Origin: Cellulomonas wangsupingiae
GTDB lineage: Bacteria > Actinomycetota > Actinomycetes > Actinomycetales > Cellulomonadaceae
Assembly (NCBI RefSeq): GCF_024508275.1
Contig: NZ_CP101989.1
Span: 1,116,001-1,180,000 of the forward strand
Reading direction: 5' to 3'
Length of the DNA stretch: 64,000 bases
Part shown: in pieces, positions 45,065-58,773 of the stretch
How positions within the stretch are numbered: the stretch's first letter is position 1
Layout: every line of letters starts with the position of its first letter
The notes under the pieces: model-generated
Seen by the model: only the letters and a program-made list of their open reading frames with translations
Told to the model about the DNA's origin: nothing
Databases searched by the model: none
Made by a program: the position numbers and the translations under genes

Positions 45065-45517
45065 GTGCCGCTCGCTCCGGAGGACCTTGCCGACGTGCTC
45101 ACCCGGCCCGAGGTGATCGGGCTGCTCGCGCTCCTGCTGCTCGTCGCCCTCGTCGGACGGCGCCGCCGACGTCGGGTCGCAGCCCCGCGCGCGGGAATCG
45201 GTCGGCCGCGCGTCGGTGACGTCTGGTTCGCCGACGTCCCGTTCGAGGACGGGACGGGCAGCAAGGACCGTCCCGTCCTCGTGCTGCGCGTCGACGACCG
45301 GACCTGGGAGGTCGCACGGTTCACGTCGCAGGACCGCAGTGCGCGACGTGACCACGTCCGGCTGCCGCCGGGCTTCCCCGGCCTGACCCGTGCCAGCTGG
45401 ATCGACCTGCGGCCACGGACGCTGCCGCTGTCGGCCGCGCGTCGCCGGTCCGGGCACCCGGGCGAGGCGCTCGTGGCCTGGTACCGCGACGCGGCCGACG
45501 GGCGCGGGCCGTCCTGA
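45065..45517 (+). CDS. Membrane-anchored PemK/MazF-like protein
   Basis: A 150-residue protein with a single N-terminal membrane helix ([15 protein letters not shown], about 17-31) followed by an Arg-rich stop-transfer, then an SH3-like PemK/MazF domain: [37 protein letters not shown], and a terminal [12 protein letters not shown]. MazF toxins are soluble mRNA endonucleases made with a MazE antitoxin; here there is no antitoxin gene and the protein is tethered, so it may not act as a classical toxin. It is flanked by rho and rpmE with its own leaderless promoter and terminator on the upstream side. Confidence 0.72.
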   Translation: MPLAPEDLADVLTRPEVIGLLALLLLVALVGRRRRRRVAAPRAGIGRPRVGDVWFADVPFEDGTGSKDRPVLVLRVDDRTWEVARFTSQDRSARRDHVRLPPGFPGLTRASWIDLRPRTLPLSAARRRSGHPGEALVAWYRDAADGRGPS

Positions 45518-45535
45518 CGCTCCCGACCGGGAAGG

Positions 45536-45565
45536 TTTCGCGGCCGCTCGCGGTTCTGGCACAAT
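45536..45565 (+). promoter_or_regulatory. rpmE promoter
   Basis: TTTCGC (45536-45541) and CACAAT (45560-45565) are 18 nt apart, 74 nt before the rpmE start. Confidence 0.45.
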
Positions 45566-45638
45566 GGTCCGTCGGTCTGCGGTTCACCGGCGCGGTACGC
45601 GCGTCCGGACCCGGAGGCAAACCCCAAGGAGAACTACC

Positions 45639-45854
45639 GTGAAGTCTGGTATCCACCCGCAGTACGTCCTCACCGAGGTCACGTGCACCTGCGGCAGCAC
45701 GTTCGTCACGCGCTCGACGGTGACGAGCGGCAAGATCCACGCCGACGTCTGCAGCGCCTGCCACCCGTTCTACACGGGCAAGCAGAAGATCCTCGACACC
45801 GGTGGCCGCGTCGCACGGTTCGAGGCCCGCTACGGCAAGAAGCCGGCCAACTAG
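45639..45854 (+). CDS. rpmE: 50S ribosomal protein L31 (bL31, zinc form)
   Basis: 71-residue ribosomal protein at the 50S-30S interface. The zinc ligands C16, C18, C38 and C41 (CTC...CSAC) are all present, so this is the zinc-containing C+ form, not the zinc-free paralogue made under zinc limitation. HPFYTGKQK is diagnostic. GTG 45639 follows AAGGAG by 7 nt. Confidence 0.97.
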   Translation: MKSGIHPQYVLTEVTCTCGSTFVTRSTVTSGKIHADVCSACHPFYTGKQKILDTGGRVARFEARYGKKPAN

Positions 45855-45862
45855 CTCCTGAT

Positions 45863-45926
45863 CAGCGCCGGTGCGCCCGGCGGACGACGGCCCTCCATGG
45901 TCGTGTCCGCCCGCGCACCGGCGCTG
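45863..45926 (+). terminator. Long hairpin after rpmE
   Basis: Outer 13-bp perfect stem (cagcgccggtgcg, 45863-45875, with 45914-45926), and an inner 7-bp stem (ggcggac/gtccgcc), 9 nt past the rpmE stop. A short run tcgcttt follows. Likely terminator or attenuator before prfA. Confidence 0.7.
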
Positions 45927-45983
45927 TCGCTTTGCGCGGGCCGTCCGGCCCGCGCCGGGAGCCGGTCAGTGGGAGGGCAGCAG

Positions 45984-47075
45984 GTGGAGCAGCTCGACGC
46001 CGTCGAGGCGATGCTCGCGGAGCACGCGCAGATCGAGCGCGACCTGTCCGACCCGTCGGTGCACGCGGACGCCGGGCGCGCCCGGCGGCTGGGGCGCCGG
46101 TACGCGGAGCTCGGGCGCGTCGTGCAGGCGTACCGCCAGTGGCGGGCGGCCGCGGACGACGCCCAGGCCGCGGCCGAGCTCGCCGCGGAGGACGCGGGCT
46201 TCGCGGCCGAGCTGCCCGCGCTGCAGGCCGCCGCGGCCGAGTCCGCCGAGCGTCTGCACCGCGTGCTGGTGCCGCGGGACCCCGACGACGGGCGCGACGC
46301 GATCCTCGAGATCAAGGCGGGCGAGGGCGGCGAGGAGTCGGCGCTGTTCGCCGGCGACCTCCTGCGGATGTACACCCGCTACGCCGAGCGGCAGGGGTGG
46401 AGCGTCCAGGTGCTCGACCTGACGCCGTCGGACCTCGGTGGCGTCAAGGACGTGCAGGTCGCCGTCAAGGCCCGGACCGCCGGGCCCCCCGAGGACGGCG
46501 TCTGGGCCCACCTGAAGTACGAGGGGGGCGTGCACCGCGTGCAGCGGGTGCCGGTCACCGAGTCGCAGGGGCGCATCCACACGTCGGCGGCGGGCGTCAT
46601 GGTGTTCCCGGAGGCCGACGACGACGGTGACGTCGACATCGACCAGAACGACCTGCGGATCGACGTGTACCGCTCGTCGGGCCCCGGCGGGCAGTCGGTC
46701 AACACGACGGACTCGGCCGTGCGGATCACGCACGTGCCGACCGGGATCGTCGTGTCGATGCAGAACGAGAAGTCCCAGCTGCAGAACCGCGAGCAGGCCA
46801 TGCGGGTGCTGCGCGCCCGTCTCCTGGCGGCGCGCCAGGAGGAGGCGGCGGCGGCCGCGAGCGAGGCGCGCCGCTCGCAGGTGCGCACGGTCGACCGGTC
46901 CGAGCGGATCCGGACGTACAACTTCCCGGAGAACCGCATCGCGGACCACCGCACGGGCTTCAAGGCGTACAACCTCGACCAGGTGCTCGACGGCGACCTG
47001 GGGCCCGTGATCGCGTCGGCCCTCGAGGCCGACGAGGCGGCGCGCCTCGCGGCCGCGGGCGGGGTGCCGGCATGA
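45984..47075 (+). CDS. prfA: Peptide chain release factor 1
   Basis: Recognises UAA and UAG and triggers peptide release. The 363-residue protein has the GGQ catalytic motif in [16 protein letters not shown] (about 235-237), the site that PrmC methylates, and the stop-codon-reading domain with [13 protein letters not shown] 45984 has GGGAGGG 6 nt upstream; GTG 45969 is an alternative. Overlaps prmC by 4 nt. Confidence 0.96.
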   Translation: MEQLDAVEAMLAEHAQIERDLSDPSVHADAGRARRLGRRYAELGRVVQAYRQWRAAADDAQAAAELAAEDAGFAAELPALQAAAAESAERLHRVLVPRDPDDGRDAILEIKAGEGGEESALFAGDLLRMYTRYAERQGWSVQVLDLTPSDLGGVKDVQVAVKARTAGPPEDGVWAHLKYEGGVHRVQRVPVTESQGRIHTSAAGVMVFPEADDDGDVDIDQNDLRIDVYRSSGPGGQSVNTTDSAVRITHVPTGIVVSMQNEKSQLQNREQAMRVLRARLLAARQEEAAAAASEARRSQVRTVDRSERIRTYNFPENRIADHRTGFKAYNLDQVLDGDLGPVIASALEADEAARLAAAGGVPA

Positions 47076-47998
47076 GCGCGCCGACGGACGTGCGCGGCAC
47101 GGAGCCGGGGTTGCGCGCCTACGTCGACGGGGCGACGGCCGTCCTCGCCGAGGCGGGCGTGCCGTCGCCGCGCCACGACGCGCTCGCGCTGGCCGCGCAC
47201 GCGCTCGGGGTGCCGCGCGTGGAGCCGGCGCTGCCGCCGGCCCTGCCGGCGCACTTCGCCGCCGAGTACGCCCGGCTCGTCGACCGGCGCCGCGCCCGTG
47301 AGCCGCTGCAGCACATCGTCGGGTCCACCGTCTTCCGGTACGTGACGCTGCGCGTCGCGCCGGGTGTGTTCGTGCCGCGCCCGGAGACGGAGACGGTGGC
47401 CCAGCTCGCGGTCGACGAGGCCGCTGCCCTCGCGGCGGGCGGGGGACGGCCGACGGTCGTGGACCTGTGCACCGGCACGGGCGCGATCGCCGTGTCGGTC
47501 GACACCGAGGTGCCGGCGAGCCGCGTGGTCGCCGTCGACCTGTCCGACGAGGCCGTCGAGCTGGCGCGTGCCAACGCGCAGGCCGTCGCCGGCCCCGACC
47601 TGCGCGTCGTCCAGGGCGACGTACGGGACCCGGGCCTCCTGGCGGAGCTCGACGGGACGGTGGACGTGGTGGTGTCGAACCCGCCGTACATCCCGCCGGA
47701 CGCCGTGCCGCTCGACCCCGAGGTGCGTGACCACGACCCGGACCTCGCCCTGTACGGGGGCGGCGCCGACGGCCTCGACGTGCCGCGTGCGGTCGTCGCC
47801 GCGGCCGCGCGGCTGCTCGTCCCCGGTGGCCTGCTCGTCATGGAGCACGCCGAGGTGCAGGACGCCGACGCCCGCGCGGCCGCCCTCGCGACGGGCGCCT
47901 TCGAGGACGTCCGCACCGTGCCGGACCTCACGGGTCGTCCACGCACGCTCGTCGCTCGGCGGGTCGCCCGCCCGGTCGTGGAAGACTCGCCCGCGTGA
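47072..47998 (+). CDS. prmC: Release factor glutamine methyltransferase
   Basis: Methylates the Gln of GGQ in RF1 and RF2 using S-adenosylmethionine. The 308-residue protein has the helical N-terminal domain, the SAM loop [12 protein letters not shown], and the catalytic NPPYIP (about 203). ATG 47072 overlaps the prfA stop. Confidence 0.95.
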   Translation: MSAPTDVRGTEPGLRAYVDGATAVLAEAGVPSPRHDALALAAHALGVPRVEPALPPALPAHFAAEYARLVDRRRAREPLQHIVGSTVFRYVTLRVAPGVFVPRPETETVAQLAVDEAAALAAGGGRPTVVDLCTGTGAIAVSVDTEVPASRVVAVDLSDEAVELARANAQAVAGPDLRVVQGDVRDPGLLAELDGTVDVVVSNPPYIPPDAVPLDPEVRDHDPDLALYGGGADGLDVPRAVVAAAARLLVPGGLLVMEHAEVQDADARAAALATGAFEDVRTVPDLTGRPRTLVARRVARPVVEDSPA

Positions 47999-48723
47999 GT
48001 CTCCTCCGGATCAAGGACGCGACCGACCCGCGGGCGTGGGGCCCGGCGATCGACGAGGCGGTCCACGCCGTCGGCCGGGGTGAGCTCGTCGTCCTGCCGA
48101 CCGACACCGTGTACGGCATCGGTGCCGACGCCTTCGACCCGCGGGCGGTCCAGGCGCTCCTCGACGCCAAGGGCCGCGGCCGGCAGATGCCGCCGCCCGT
48201 GCTGATGCCCGACGTGCGGACGCTCGACGGCCTCGCGACGGCCGTGCCCCCGGCGGCGCGCGCCCTGGCGGAGGCGTTCTGGCCCGGCGGCCTGACGATC
48301 ATCGTCCGCGCGCAGCCCTCGCTCGCGTGGGACCTGGGCGAGACGCGCGGCACGGTCGCGCTGCGGATGCCCGACCACCCGGTGGCGCTCGCGCTGCTGC
48401 GTCGTACGGGCCCCCTCGCGGTGTCGAGCGCGAACCTCACGGGGCACCCCGCGGCGTCGACGGCGGCCGAGGCGCACGACCAGCTGGGCACGAAGGTCGC
48501 GGTGTACCTCGACGGCGGCGCGGCACCCGGCGGCGTCGCGTCGACGATCGTCGACGCCACCGGGGACGCGCTGCGGATCGTGCGGCTGGGCGCGCTGGAC
48601 CTCGCGACGCTCGCCGCCGTGGCGCCGGTCATGGCGCCGCCGCCCGCGGGCACGCCGGCACCGTCCGGTCCGCCCGCCGCCGACGGCCAGGAGCCGGACG
48701 GTCCGGAGGCCGCCGCGCCGTGA
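47995..48723 (+). CDS. tsaC: L-threonylcarbamoyladenylate synthase
   Basis: Makes threonylcarbamoyl-AMP for the t6A37 modification of ANN-decoding tRNAs. YrdC/Sua5-fold protein of 242 residues with LPTDTVYGIGADA, the K-x-R nucleotide site within DAKGRGRQMP, PGGLTIIV and the S-x-N in VSSANLTG. The C-terminal tail (about 205-242) is a Pro/Ala-rich extension. GTG 47995 overlaps the prmC stop. Confidence 0.93.
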   Translation: MSLLRIKDATDPRAWGPAIDEAVHAVGRGELVVLPTDTVYGIGADAFDPRAVQALLDAKGRGRQMPPPVLMPDVRTLDGLATAVPPAARALAEAFWPGGLTIIVRAQPSLAWDLGETRGTVALRMPDHPVALALLRRTGPLAVSSANLTGHPAASTAAEAHDQLGTKVAVYLDGGAAPGGVASTIVDATGDALRIVRLGALDLATLAAVAPVMAPPPAGTPAPSGPPAADGQEPDGPEAAAP

Positions 48724-49835
48724 GGGTCTACCTGCTCGTCCTGGTCATCGCGGCCGTCGTCACGTACCTGACGACACCGCTCGCCCGGTGGTGCGCCCTG
48801 CGGTGGGGCGCGATCACGGCGGTGCGCGACCGCGACGTGCACGCCGTCCCCACCCCCCGGCTGGGCGGCATGGCGATGTTCGCCGGCCTGCTGGTGGCGC
48901 TGCTCATGGCGTCCCGGCTGCCGTTCCTCGAACCGGTGTACGCCAACCCGCGCCCGATCTTCGGCATCATCGGCGGTGCCGCGCTGGTCTGCGCGCTGGG
49001 CGTCGCCGACGACATCTGGGACCTGGACTGGCTCACCAAGCTGATGGGGCAGGTGCTCGCCGCGGGCTTCCTCGCGTGGCAGGGCGTGCTGCTGTACCGG
49101 CTGCCCCTCGCGGACAACGTGATCAGCGGGTCGTCGCGGGCCGCGGTCTTCGTCACCGTCGTGTCCGTGATCGTGGCGATGAACGCCGTGAACTTCGTCG
49201 ACGGCCTGGACGGCCTGGCCGCGGGGCTCCTCGCGATCGGCGGCGCGGCGTTCTTCGTCTACGCGTACCTGCTCACGGTCGACACCAGCCGTGACGACTA
49301 CTCCAACCTCGCGACGCTGGTGGTGGCCGTCCTGGTCGGCGTGTGCCTGGGGTTCCTGCCCCACAACCTGTACCCGGCGCGGATCTTCATGGGCGACTCG
49401 GGCTCGATGCTGCTGGGCTTCGTGTTCGCCGCCGCGGCGATCGTCGTCACGGGGCAGATCGACCCGAAGGCGGTGGTGGAGCGCGTGCAGTTCCCCGCGT
49501 ACGTGCCGATCCTCCTGCCGGTGGCGGTGCTCGTGCTCCCGCTGCTCGACATGGGCCTGGCCATCGTGCGGCGTCTGCTGAAGGGCAAGAGCCCCTTCCA
49601 CCCCGACCGGCTGCACCTGCACCACCGGCTGCTGGCGCTCGGCCACAGCCACCGGCGCGCCGTGGCCATCATGTACGTGTGGACCGCGGTGCTCGCCTTC
49701 GGCGTCGCCGCCCTCGCCGTGCTGTCCACCACGACCGTGCTCGTCGCCACCGGCGTGGGCGTGGTCGTGGCGACCGTCCTGACCCTCGGCCCCCTGCGCG
49801 GCCGTACCCCGAACGCCGTGGAGGCCTCACCATGA
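48720..49835 (+). CDS. wecA: Undecaprenyl-phosphate GlcNAc-1-phosphate transferase (WecA/Rfe family)
   Basis: Integral membrane enzyme loading the first sugar-phosphate onto the C50/C55 lipid carrier for arabinogalactan- or teichoic-acid-like wall polymers. The 371-residue protein has about eleven helices and the family motifs: ADDIWDLDW (metal aspartates), NAVNFVDGLDGLA, MGDSGSMLLG and the cytoplasmic HPDRLHLHHRLL. GTG 48720 overlaps the tsaC stop. Sugar preference (GlcNAc versus MurNAc-peptide) follows the WecA-like HLHHRLL loop. Confidence 0.92.
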   Translation: MRVYLLVLVIAAVVTYLTTPLARWCALRWGAITAVRDRDVHAVPTPRLGGMAMFAGLLVALLMASRLPFLEPVYANPRPIFGIIGGAALVCALGVADDIWDLDWLTKLMGQVLAAGFLAWQGVLLYRLPLADNVISGSSRAAVFVTVVSVIVAMNAVNFVDGLDGLAAGLLAIGGAAFFVYAYLLTVDTSRDDYSNLATLVVAVLVGVCLGFLPHNLYPARIFMGDSGSMLLGFVFAAAAIVVTGQIDPKAVVERVQFPAYVPILLPVAVLVLPLLDMGLAIVRRLLKGKSPFHPDRLHLHHRLLALGHSHRRAVAIMYVWTAVLAFGVAALAVLSTTTVLVATGVGVVVATVLTLGPLRGRTPNAVEASP

Positions 49836-50311
49836 CCACCGCTCCCGACCCGACGCCCGGCCCCGCCGACGACGACACGGCGACCCCCGCTGCCGGCGAC
49901 CCCGCCGCCGCGGTGTTCCGCCGTGCGCTGCGCGACACGGCGCTCCTGCTGGGGGTCCTGGCGGTGGTCGGCGTCGGCGTCGGCGCCCTCGTCGCCGGCG
50001 TGCCCGGGGTGTGGGGCGCCGTCATCGGGGTGGGTCTGGCGCTCGTCTTCTCGGGGACCACCGTCGTGGCGATGCTGCGCACGCTGCGCTCGTCGCCCAC
50101 GACGATGGCGGCCGTCGTCATGGGGACGTGGCTGGCCAAGGTGCTGGTGGTCGTGGTGGTGCTCGCGCTGCTGCGGGACCAGGACTTCTACTCGCGCGGC
50201 GTGCTGGCGGCGGTGCTCGCGCTGGGCGTCCTGGGGTCCGCCGTGCTCGACTACCGGGCGGTCGCCGGCGGCCGCGTGCCCTACGTCGAGCCCGGCGCGC
50301 CGCGACGGTGA
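49832..50311 (+). CDS. atpI: AtpI-like membrane protein
   Basis: 159-residue protein with a Pro/Ala/Asp-rich cytoplasmic start and four membrane helices, occupying the atpI place ahead of atpB. Bacterial AtpI acts as an assembly factor for the c-ring or a cation carrier; sequence conservation is low, so the call rests mainly on position and topology. ATG 49832 overlaps the wecA stop. Confidence 0.75.
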   Translation: MTTAPDPTPGPADDDTATPAAGDPAAAVFRRALRDTALLLGVLAVVGVGVGALVAGVPGVWGAVIGVGLALVFSGTTVVAMLRTLRSSPTTMAAVVMGTWLAKVLVVVVVLALLRDQDFYSRGVLAAVLALGVLGSAVLDYRAVAGGRVPYVEPGAPRR

Positions 50312-50345
50312 CCGGCGTCACCACAGCCGTGCGGTCCGGGGGCCG

Positions 50346-50371
50346 GACCTAGGTCATGCATGAGTTAGGCT
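50346..50371 (+). promoter_or_regulatory. Likely atp operon promoter
   Basis: TAGGCT at 50366-50371 is a probable -10. The palindromes gacctaggtc (50346-50355) and atgcat (50356-50361) lie directly upstream, where a -35 or activator site would be. No good -35 hexamer. Confidence 0.4.
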
Positions 50372-50452
50372 TCCACCCATCCACGACGGCCAGGTGTCGC
50401 CGGTGTGCCCGCGACGAGGCGGCACCAGCCATCACGACCACAGGAGACCGCC

Positions 50453-51259
50453 CTGTCCAGCATCGCGACGATCCTGCCGCTCGCCGCGGACGAGAACGTC
50501 TTCCACACGCCCTCGATCGCTGACTTCTTCCCGCCGGCCATCCTCTTCGAAGGCACGATCTTCGAGTTCAACCGGATGCAGCTGGTGCGCATCATCGCGG
50601 CGCTCGCGCTCGTGACGATCATGGTCGTGGCGGCGCGCCGGGCGAAGCTCGTGCCGAGCCGTGGTCAGAACGTCGCCGAGCTGCTGCTCGACTTCGTGCG
50701 CGTCAACGTGGCCGAGGACATCATCGGCAAGGAGAAGGCGCACAAGTACGTCGCGCTCCTCACGACGATGTTCTTCGCGGTCCTCGCGTTCAACATCACG
50801 GGCATCATCCCCGGCCTCAACATCGCCGGGAGCTCGCTCATCGGCCTGCCGGTCATGCTCGCGCTGTGGGTGTACGTCATGTACCTCGGCGCCGGCATCC
50901 GGCACCACGGCCTCGGCGGGTTCCTCAAGACGAGCCTCTTCCCGCCCGGTGTGCCCCCGTTCCTCTACGTGCTGCTGACGCCGGTCGAGTTCCTGACGGT
51001 GTTCATCCTGCGGCCCGTGACGCTCGCCATCCGGCTCATGGCCAACATGGTCGCCGGTCACCTCATGCTCGTGCTGTGCTTCGCCGCGACGGACTTCTTC
51101 GTCCGCTCGATGTCGGGCATGACCGCCTTCGCGGTGCCGAGCCTGCTCGGCGGCTTCGCCATCACCCTGTTCGAGGTGTTCGTCGCCGCGCTGCAGGCCT
51201 ACATCTTCGTCGTCCTCGCGGCCGTCTACATCAGCCTGTCGATCGCGGACGAGCACTGA
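50453..51259 (+). CDS. atpB: ATP synthase subunit a
   Basis: Proton channel subunit of the Fo sector. About 268 residues with five or six helices; the essential Arg lies in VTLAIRLMANMVAGH and the other half-channel residues in LFEVFVAALQAYIFVVL. No ATG/GTG lies near the expected N-terminus. The only start with a good ribosome site is CTG 50453, 5 nt after AGGAGA. GTG 50405 in the same frame has no ribosome site and would add 16 hydrophilic residues. The start is therefore uncertain but CTG is preferred. Confidence 0.92.
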   Translation: MSSIATILPLAADENVFHTPSIADFFPPAILFEGTIFEFNRMQLVRIIAALALVTIMVVAARRAKLVPSRGQNVAELLLDFVRVNVAEDIIGKEKAHKYVALLTTMFFAVLAFNITGIIPGLNIAGSSLIGLPVMLALWVYVMYLGAGIRHHGLGGFLKTSLFPPGVPPFLYVLLTPVEFLTVFILRPVTLAIRLMANMVAGHLMLVLCFAATDFFVRSMSGMTAFAVPSLLGGFAITLFEVFVAALQAYIFVVLAAVYISLSIADEH

Positions 51260-52166
<907 letters not shown>

Positions 52167-52167
<1 letters not shown>

Positions 52168-52979
52168 TGCGCGGGACCAGTCGCGCCTCGCTGCAGGCGG
52201 TGGAGCACCGGTTCGCACCGGTGCTCCGGGCCGCCGGCGAGCAGGCACGCACGATCGGGGACGAGCTGTTCGCCCTCACCGACGCGCTCGACTCGTCGGG
52301 GTCGCTGCGTCGCACGCTCGCGGACCCGTCGCTCGACGGCGCGCCCAAGGGTGGACTGGTCGCGCGGCTGCTCGACGGCGCCGACGCGCGCACCGTCGAG
52401 ATCGCGCAGGCGCTCGTGCGGTCGCGCTGGTCGGCGGACGCCGACCTCGCGGACGCGACCGAGCGTCTGGCGTTCCTCGCGCTGCTGGCCTCCGCCGAGG
52501 CCGACGGCACGCTGGCGCAGGTGGAGCAGGACCTCTTCTCCCTGACCCGGGCACTCGCGGGTCAGCGTGAGGTGCGTCGGTACCTGCTCAGCGACGCGTA
52601 CCCGGCCGAGGCGCGCGGCGACCTGGTGGACCGGCTGCTCGACGGGCAGGGGACCGCGGTCACCCGCGCCGTCGCGCGCCGGGCCGCCGTCGCCCCCCGC
52701 GGGCGTCGGTATGTGACCACGCTGCTCCACGTCGGTGACGCGATCGCCGAGCTGCGCAGCCGCGAGGTGGCCACCGTCCTGTCCGCCTCACCGCTCACCG
52801 CGTCGCAGACCGACCGCCTGGCGGATCTGCTCGGCCGTGCGCTCGGCCGGGCCGTCCAGGTCAACGTCGTCGTCGACCCCGACGTCGTGGGTGGCCTGCG
52901 GGTGCAGGCCGGTCCTGACGTGATCGACTCGACCGTCCTCTCCCGGCTCGCCGACGCACGCCGGCAGCTGGCCGGCTGA
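52167..52979 (+). CDS. atpH: ATP synthase subunit delta
   Basis: 270-residue OSCP-type delta subunit linking the stalk to F1. Longer than E. coli delta (177) by an N-terminal part of about 90 residues that lengthens the domain; fused b-delta, as in mycobacteria, is not the case here because there is no membrane helix. C-terminal [15 protein letters not shown] is the typical end. Start overlaps the atpF stop (TGATG). Confidence 0.94.
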
Positions 52980-53047
52980 ACCCGCCGGAGCACCGGCCCA
53001 CGACACACCGCACGCGCGAGGCGCGTGCGTCAGATGAGGAGAACGCC

Positions 53048-54676
<1,629 letters not shown>

Positions 54677-54678
54677 GC

Positions 54679-55575
54679 ATGGCCGGTCAGCAGCGCGTCT
54701 ACAAGGCGCGGATCAAGAGCACCCAGTCGCTCAAGAAGATGTTCCGCGCGCAGGAGCTCATCGCGGCGTCACGCATCGGCAAGGCGCGTGACCGCGTCGC
54801 TATGGCGACGCCGTACTCCCGCGCCATCACCCGGGCCGTGTCGGCCGTCGCCACGCACTCCGACGTGTCGCACCCGTTCCTGGTGGAGCGGGACGACACC
54901 AAGCGTGTCGCGGTCCTGCTCATCGCGTCGGACCGCGGCATGGCCGGCGCCTACTCGGCGAGCGTGATCCGGGAGACCGAGCGGCTCGTGCAGCGGCTGG
55001 AGGCGTCGGGCAAGCAGGTCGCCCTGTACGTCTCGGGTCGCCGTGCCATCGCCTACTACTCGTTCCGCCAGCGTGAGCTCGCGGGCGCGTGGTCGGGCTT
55101 CTCGGACGCACCGACGCCCGAGGTCGCCGACGAGATCGCCGAGGCCCTGCTGACCGCGTTCCGCGCGCCGGCCGACGAGGGCGGGGTGGGTGAGGTGCAC
55201 GTCGTGTTCACGCAGTTCGTGAACATGGTGACGCAGCGCCCCCGCGTCATCCGGATGCTCCCGCTCGAGGTCGTCGAGGGCGTGGCGGCGCCGGGGGACC
55301 ACGACGTCCTGCCGCTCTACGAGTTCGAGCCCAGCCCGGAGGAGGTGCTGGACGCGCTGCTGCCGCGCTACGTGCGCACGCGCATCTACGCCAACCTCCT
55401 GCAGGCGGCGGCCTCCGAGCTCGCCGCCCGGCAGCGGGCCATGCACACGGCGACGGACAACGCCGAGGACCTCATCCGCCTCTACACGCGACTGGCGAAC
55501 CAGGCGCGTCAGGGCGAGATCACCCAGGAGATCAGCGAGATCGTGTCGGGTGCCGACGCGCTCGCGTCGGCCTGA
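54679..55575 (+). CDS. atpG: ATP synthase subunit gamma
   Basis: 298-residue central stalk with the N- and C-terminal coiled-coil helices ([22 protein letters not shown] at one end, [21 protein letters not shown] at the other). It starts two nucleotides past the atpA stop. Confidence 0.97.
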   Translation: MAGQQRVYKARIKSTQSLKKMFRAQELIAASRIGKARDRVAMATPYSRAITRAVSAVATHSDVSHPFLVERDDTKRVAVLLIASDRGMAGAYSASVIRETERLVQRLEASGKQVALYVSGRRAIAYYSFRQRELAGAWSGFSDAPTPEVADEIAEALLTAFRAPADEGGVGEVHVVFTQFVNMVTQRPRVIRMLPLEVVEGVAAPGDHDVLPLYEFEPSPEEVLDALLPRYVRTRIYANLLQAAASELAARQRAMHTATDNAEDLIRLYTRLANQARQGEITQEISEIVSGADALASA

Positions 55576-55642
55576 CACCGCACGACAGCACGACCGCACG
55601 ACACCGACCCCAGCCGGACGGCCCCGCCGCCCGGACGAGTGA

Positions 55643-57142
<1,500 letters not shown>

Positions 57143-57189
57143 GCCTCGGGCTCGGACGGCGTACGTGACGGACTGGAGGAGGGAGCACG

Positions 57190-57477
57190 ATGGCACAGCT
57201 CGAGGTCGACGTCGTCGCGGCGGACGGCAAGGTATGGTCCGGCGCCGCACGGCTGGTGTCGGCCCCCGCGGCCGACGGTGACATCGGCATCCTCGCGGGG
57301 CACACGCCGCTGCTGTCGGTGCTGCGACCGGGCGCGGTGCGCGTGGTCCCGGCGTCCGGTGGCGCGCCGCTGTCGTGGCACGTGGACGGCGGGTTCCTCT
57401 CGGTCGACTCCGACCAGGTGACGGTGGTGGTCGACTCCGTCTCCTCCGAGGCGGGTGTCCCCGCGGCCGGACGCTGA
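57190..57477 (+). CDS. atpC: ATP synthase subunit epsilon (short, beta-sandwich only)
   Basis: 95 residues containing just the N-terminal beta-sandwich: [58 protein letters not shown]. The C-terminal helical hairpin that inhibits ATP hydrolysis in E. coli, about 45-50 residues, is absent. GGAGGAGGGAG precedes the ATG. Shorter than M. tuberculosis epsilon (121). Confidence 0.93.
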   Translation: MAQLEVDVVAADGKVWSGAARLVSAPAADGDIGILAGHTPLLSVLRPGAVRVVPASGGAPLSWHVDGGFLSVDSDQVTVVVDSVSSEAGVPAAGR

Positions 57478-57506
57478 CCCGGCCGACGGCGGATGGAGGT
57501 CGCGAC

Positions 57507-57956
57507 GTGAGCGGTGCGGCGTGGTGCGCGCTGGTCGTGGCGTCGTCGGTGCTGCTGGTCGCCGTCGTGGGCGGCGTGTGGCTGTCGCGCACGCGCGCCC
57601 TGACGCGGCGCGTCGGGTCGTTCCAGTGCCGTCTCGTCGAGGTGCCGGCGGGGGAGGGGGCTCCCGGTGCCCGCGGCGTCGCGCAGTACGGCGCCGCGTC
57701 GCTGTACTGGTGGCGCCGGGCGTCGGTGGTGCCGCGCCCGGCACGCACCTGGTCGCGCGGCAGCATCGTGGTGGTGGAGCGCACGGTGCTGCCACTGGTG
57801 CCCGGGCGTCCGCAGGCCGTCGTGGCGCACTGCCGCGTCGTGCCGGCCGCGGGCGGTGCGGAGCGCGAGATCCGGCTGCAGATGTCGGCCGACGCGTACG
57901 CCGGGTTCACGTCGTGGCTCGAGGCCACGCCGTGGCGCGCCGGCAGGATCGTCTGA
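57507..57956 (+). CDS. DUF2550 family membrane-anchored protein
   Basis: 149 residues: an N-terminal membrane helix ([21 protein letters not shown]), then a beta-rich domain starting GSFQCRLV. This family always lies between the atp operon and nucS/murA in actinomycetes (Rv1312 in M. tuberculosis). Function not known. GTG 57507 has GGATGGAGG 7 nt upstream. Confidence 0.85.
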   Translation: MSGAAWCALVVASSVLLVAVVGGVWLSRTRALTRRVGSFQCRLVEVPAGEGAPGARGVAQYGAASLYWWRRASVVPRPARTWSRGSIVVVERTVLPLVPGRPQAVVAHCRVVPAAGGAEREIRLQMSADAYAGFTSWLEATPWRAGRIV

Positions 57957-58000
57957 CCGGACGCCCACCCGGGTCCCGGAGCAACTCAGGAGGAGCGGGT

Positions 58001-58696
58001 ATGCGCCTGGTGGTCGCGGAGTGCGCGGCGCGGTACACGGGCCGGCTCTCGGCGCACCTGCCGCGCGCGCGCCGGCTGGTCGTGGTCAAGGCCGACGGCT
58101 CGGTGCTGCTGCACTCGGACGGCGGGTCGTACAAGCCGCTGAACTGGATGAGCCCGCCGTGCTCGCTCGTCGTCGGCGAGCCCGACGCGGAGCAGGCGGC
58201 CGCGGGTGTCACCCAGGTCTGGACCGTCCAGCACGCCAAGTCCGACGACCGGCTGGTCATCGACCTCTACGGCGTGCAGCACGAGTCGGTCCACGACCTC
58301 GGTGTGGACCCCGGACTGGTGAAGGACGGCGTGGAGGCGCACCTGCAGGAGCTCCTCGCCGCTCAGATCGCCCTGCTCGGCTCGGGCCACACGCTGGTGC
58401 GCCGGGAGTACCCGACGGCGATCGGGCCGGTGGACATCCTGGCCAAGGCGCCCGACGGGGGCAGCGTCGCGGTCGAGATCAAGCGGCGCGGGGACATCGA
58501 CGGTGTCGAGCAGCTGACCCGCTACCTGGAGCTGCTCAACCGGGACTCGAGGCTCAGCCCTGTGCGGGGGGTCTTCGCGGCGCAGGAGATCAAGCCGCAG
58601 GCACGCGTCCTGGCGGCCGACCGCGGGATCGCGTGCCTGGTGCTGGACTACGACGCCATGCGGGGCGTCGACGACGTCGACTCGCGGCTCTTCTGA
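58001..58696 (+). CDS. nucS: NucS/EndoMS mismatch-specific endonuclease
   Basis: Cleaves both strands at mismatched bases, the main mismatch-repair enzyme of Actinobacteria lacking MutS/MutL. The 231-residue protein has an N-terminal DNA-binding domain (KPLNWMSPP) and a C-terminal RecB-like nuclease domain with Asp145, Glu159 and Lys161 (PVDILA...VAVEIKRRG) as catalytic residues, plus [11 protein letters not shown]. The terminal RLF resembles the clamp-binding end reported for EndoMS. ATG 58001 follows AGGAGG. Confidence 0.95.
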   Translation: MRLVVAECAARYTGRLSAHLPRARRLVVVKADGSVLLHSDGGSYKPLNWMSPPCSLVVGEPDAEQAAAGVTQVWTVQHAKSDDRLVIDLYGVQHESVHDLGVDPGLVKDGVEAHLQELLAAQIALLGSGHTLVRREYPTAIGPVDILAKAPDGGSVAVEIKRRGDIDGVEQLTRYLELLNRDSRLSPVRGVFAAQEIKPQARVLAADRGIACLVLDYDAMRGVDDVDSRLF

Positions 58697-58738
58697 CGGG
58701 TCGCCGCGGCGTCGTCGGGTGCTGGGACGCCCATGGTC

Positions 58739-58767
58739 TTGAACATGTTCAGGTGAACGTGTTCACT
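58739..58767 (+). promoter_or_regulatory. TetR operon promoter with two tandem operators
   Basis: TTGAAC (58739-58744) and TTCACT (58762-58767), 17 nt apart, with the GTG start 6 nt later. Two palindromes cover it: tgaacatgttca (58740-58751) over the -35 and gtgaacgtgttcac (58753-58766) over the spacer and -10. Both share TGAAC-2-GTTCA and are 13 nt apart centre to centre, so binding by the TetR protein two genes on would block the promoter. Confidence 0.7.
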
Positions 58768-58773
58768 GGTCTT

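Noticed and set aside
45065..45517. Classical MazEF toxin-antitoxin pair
   Set aside because: No MazE-like ORF lies on either side; the upstream gene is rho with a terminator and the downstream gene is rpmE.
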